From contig CALHPT010000283.1 in assembly GCA_938036405.1 (NCBI GenBank), forward strand, positions 1 through 8,803: 8,803 nucleotides of DNA, read 5' to 3'. Source of the stretch: an uncultured Tannerella sp. (lineage in GTDB: Bacteria > Bacteroidota > Bacteroidia > Bacteroidales > Tannerellaceae). The position numbers and the translations under genes are program-made. Of this stretch, positions 7,660 through 8,803 are shown one piece after another; within the stretch, counting starts at the first letter, position 1; each line of letters opens with the position of its first letter. The notes below the pieces were generated by a model. That model worked only from the letters and a program-made list of their open reading frames with translations. It did no database searches and was not told where the DNA came from.

Positions 7660-7799
7660 CGCGCCGTTGGCGCGGGTGATTGCACGTACCGCTTGTGGGG
7701 CGTATTGCATACGCCCCACAAGCGGGCCAACGGCCCGAATAAATGTATCCGGCATTTGCCCCGTGCCGGGGCATTTGTGGGGCGTATGCAATACGCCCC
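7660..7799. repeat. Cluster of five short hairpins with three-base loops (REP/BIME-like)
   Basis: The surE-lpxB gap is largely palindromic. Perfect stems are: CGCGCC/GGCGCG at 7660-7674 (loop GTT); a 17-pair stem at 7689-7725 (loop TGC); CGGGCC/GGCCCG at 7723-7737 (loop AAC), which shares bases with the previous stem; TGCCCCG/CGGGGCA at 7757-7773 (loop TGC); and GGGGCGTAT/ATACGCCCC at 7779-7799 (loop GCA). Such dense GC-rich palindromes in a gap between co-directional genes resemble REP/BIME elements, which can end or stabilise transcripts. No flanking transposase is present. Confidence 0.85.
7681..7721 (+). repeat. Palindromic repeat element, copy 1
   Basis: A 41-base element starting TGCACGTACC. 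It aligns without gaps to the reverse complement of the element at 7775-7815 with 35 of 41 identical bases, including a run of 25 identical bases from GGGGCGTAT onward. In this copy the bases CTTGT before the core pair with ACAAG after it, lengthening the hairpin to 17 pairs. Confidence 0.8.
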
Positions 7800-7815
7800 T
7801 ACCGCAGTACGTACA
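7775..7815 (-). repeat. Palindromic repeat element, copy 2 (inverted)
   Basis: The minus strand from 7815 starts TGTACGTACT and matches copy 1 in the opposite direction. The six differences all fall in the first 16 bases, so this copy keeps only the nine-pair core hairpin. It ends eight bases short of the surE stop codon. Two inverted copies 53 bases apart make a BIME-like pair. Confidence 0.8.
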
Positions 7816-7822
7816 ACCTTTA

Positions 7823-8617
7823 CTATCGCGCAGCCGCATCATCCAGACCACGGCTCTTCAACTCTTTCATAAACGCGTGGTGCGTCACGTCGAGCAGACA
7901 GGGCACAATCGTGGCCCAACCCTCGGAGAGGCGCTGTGTGTCGTTGTCGGGCAGGATGGGGGGATAGTTCAGATACTCGCCCGTCATGCGGAAGGCCGGC
8001 GAGCCGTCGGGCGTGGAGACGCGGTCGAACTCCCGGATCCACCGTCCGTCGGCCTGACGGCAGATGGTGAGGCCCTTGACGTGGGGCGTGTTGGGGACGT
8101 TGAGGTTGAGGTATGTGCCGTGTGGCAGGCCGTTCCGGAGCAAGTCTTTGGCCACGCGCTGGGCGAGTCGGACGGCCTCGGAGAAGTCGGCCTCGCTGCG
8201 ATAGTGCACCAAGGAGACGCCGAGCGAGGGGATGTCGAGCACGCAGCCTTCGATGGCGGCGCCGATGGTGCCGGAGTAGTGTACGCTGAGGGCCTCGTTG
8301 CCGCCGTGGTTGACGCCCGAGACGAGCAGGTCGGGCTTGCGGTCGAGCACTTCGCTGACGGCCACCTTGACGCAGTCGGTCGGTGTGCCCGAGCAGCTGC
8401 ATACGGTCAGGCCCTCCTCTTCGGAGAGCACCCGGTAGGTGATGGGCTGTGTGGTGGTGATGGCGGATGACATGCCCGAACGGGGGCCATCGGGGGCCAT
8501 GACGAAGACATCGCCCAGCAGGCGCATGCCCTCGGCCAGTGCACGGATGCCGCGCGCATCGACGCCGTCGTCGTTAGATACCAATATCAAGGGTCGCTGA
8601 TTCATTTGTTCTGTCAT
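7823..8617 (-). CDS. surE: 5'/3'-nucleotidase SurE
   Basis: SurE is a cytoplasmic, metal-dependent phosphatase that removes phosphate from nucleoside 5'- and 3'-monophosphates and is linked to stationary-phase survival. Numbered from the chosen ATG (8617), the protein has 264 residues, near the usual 250-260. The metal-site signature SNDDG is at 14-18 (Asp16, Asp17), followed by APDGPRSGMS with Ser47 and SGVNHGGN with Asn103, which together match the known metal ligands; VHYSGTIGAAIEG follows at 112-124. The frame is open further upstream to 8701, but the added 28 residues are not family-like and run through repeat-rich DNA, so that longer start was rejected. A second ATG four codons in (8605) is equally possible. 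The gene is the first of the envelope block here, with lpxB downstream after 180 bases of hairpin-rich sequence. Confidence 0.97.
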   Translation of the reverse strand: MTEQMNQRPLILVSNDDGVDARGIRALAEGMRLLGDVFVMAPDGPRSGMSSAITTTQPITYRVLSEEEGLTVCSCSGTPTDCVKVAVSEVLDRKPDLLVSGVNHGGNEALSVHYSGTIGAAIEGCVLDIPSLGVSLVHYRSEADFSEAVRLAQRVAKDLLRNGLPHGTYLNLNVPNTPHVKGLTICRQADGRWIREFDRVSTPDGSPAFRMTGEYLNYPPILPDNDTQRLSEGWATIVPCLLDVTHHAFMKELKSRGLDDAAAR

Positions 8618-8624
8618 TCTTTCA

Positions 8625-8654
8625 ATTAATGGGGCGCAAAAGTGGGGCATTAAT
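8625..8654. promoter_or_regulatory. Possible surE promoter and overlapping dyad
   Basis: On the minus strand, CACTTTTG (8644-8637) matches the Bacteroidota -7 consensus TAnnTTTG except at its first base and is followed by CGCCCC, as in the similar site before the restriction gene. It would give a leader of about 15-20 bases before the ATG at 8617. It is framed by the inverted repeat ATTAATG (8625-8631) and CATTAAT (8648-8654), which could be an operator. No well-spaced -33 box was found, so confidence is low. Confidence 0.3.
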
Positions 8655-8707
8655 CTCAAGATAGCTGTCTGGCGGAGCCTCTGCGGGGGATAACGCCCCA
8701 AAATGTG

Positions 8708-8748
8708 AGGGGATGAGGGCTCTTTTTGCGATTACACCCTCATCCCCT
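8708..8748. repeat. 12-base inverted repeat upstream of surE
   Basis: AGGGGATGAGGG (8708-8719) and CCCTCATCCCCT (8737-8748) are perfect reverse complements around a 17-base loop containing a short T-run. It could be a terminator for a gene arriving from the right or part of the repeat family continuing to the window edge. Confidence 0.75.
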
Positions 8749-8803
8749 GAGGGGACGAGAGCGTCATCCTGAAATTACGCCCTATCCCCTGAGGGGACGG
8801 AGG
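8731..8803. repeat. Direct repeat with CCCC-TGA-GGGG palindromes at right edge
   Basis: A segment starting ATTACACCCTCATCCCC at 8731 recurs as ATTACGCCCTATCCCC at 8774. Both contain the identical 15-base TCCCCTGAGGGGACG (8743-8757 and 8785-8799), which is a five-pair palindrome with loop TGA. The second unit may continue past the window. No gene is visible in 8618-8803. Confidence 0.75.

Noticed and set aside
7598..8470. Plus-strand open frame of 290 codons spanning the surE-lpxB gap
   Set aside because: It runs through the hairpin cluster and antisense to surE; its protein shows no family resemblance.
8618..8701. Longer surE start at 8701
   Set aside because: The 28 extra residues are not like SurE N termini and are encoded by repeat-rich, promoter-like DNA; the ATG at 8617 places SNDDG near the N terminus as expected.
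8731..8803. Possible CRISPR repeats
   Set aside because: Only two imperfect units are seen, the spacer is not unique-looking, and no cas gene is in the window.

Overview
This window reads as a chromosomal segment of a GC-rich member of the Bacteroidota, probably Bacteroidales. The evidence is a lipid A gene (so an outer membrane), start codons preceded by A/T-rich sequence rather than clear Shine-Dalgarno sites, and a GH95-type glycosidase lipoprotein of the kind common in that phylum. Genus cannot be fixed from the sequence. Every gene I can support lies on the minus strand, so transcription runs from the right edge to the left.

Right half (about 8620 to 4545) is the envelope/housekeeping block: surE (survival-protein nucleotidase), then lpxB (lipid A disaccharide synthase), then an MsbA-type ABC exporter. 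LpxB makes the lipid A disaccharide, and an adjacent MsbA-like exporter is the natural candidate to flip lipid A-core. That role is inferred from position and family. The 180-base surE-lpxB gap is packed with short hairpins with three-base loops, including two inverted copies of a 41-base palindromic element (REP/BIME-like). The lpxB-exporter gap holds a hairpin and a small tandem repeat. The right edge, upstream of surE, holds further palindromic and direct repeats and no gene.

Left half (about 4349 to 1) looks like an accessory block. After a 275-base gap without a recognisable gene comes a full-length single-polypeptide Type IIL (MmeI-family) restriction-modification enzyme. Its target-recognition segment is clearly less GC-rich than the rest of the gene. 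Its stop codon overlaps, as ATGA, the start of a GH95-like lipoprotein glycosidase that is open to the left edge and so incomplete here. In this glycosidase the two base-activating asparagines of characterised GH95 fucosidases align with Asp and Pro.

No RNA gene, CRISPR array, transposase or complete insertion sequence was seen. The strongest leads for something unusual are the translational coupling of a restriction enzyme to an active-site-divergent glycosidase, the mosaic recognition domain, and the hairpin cluster.
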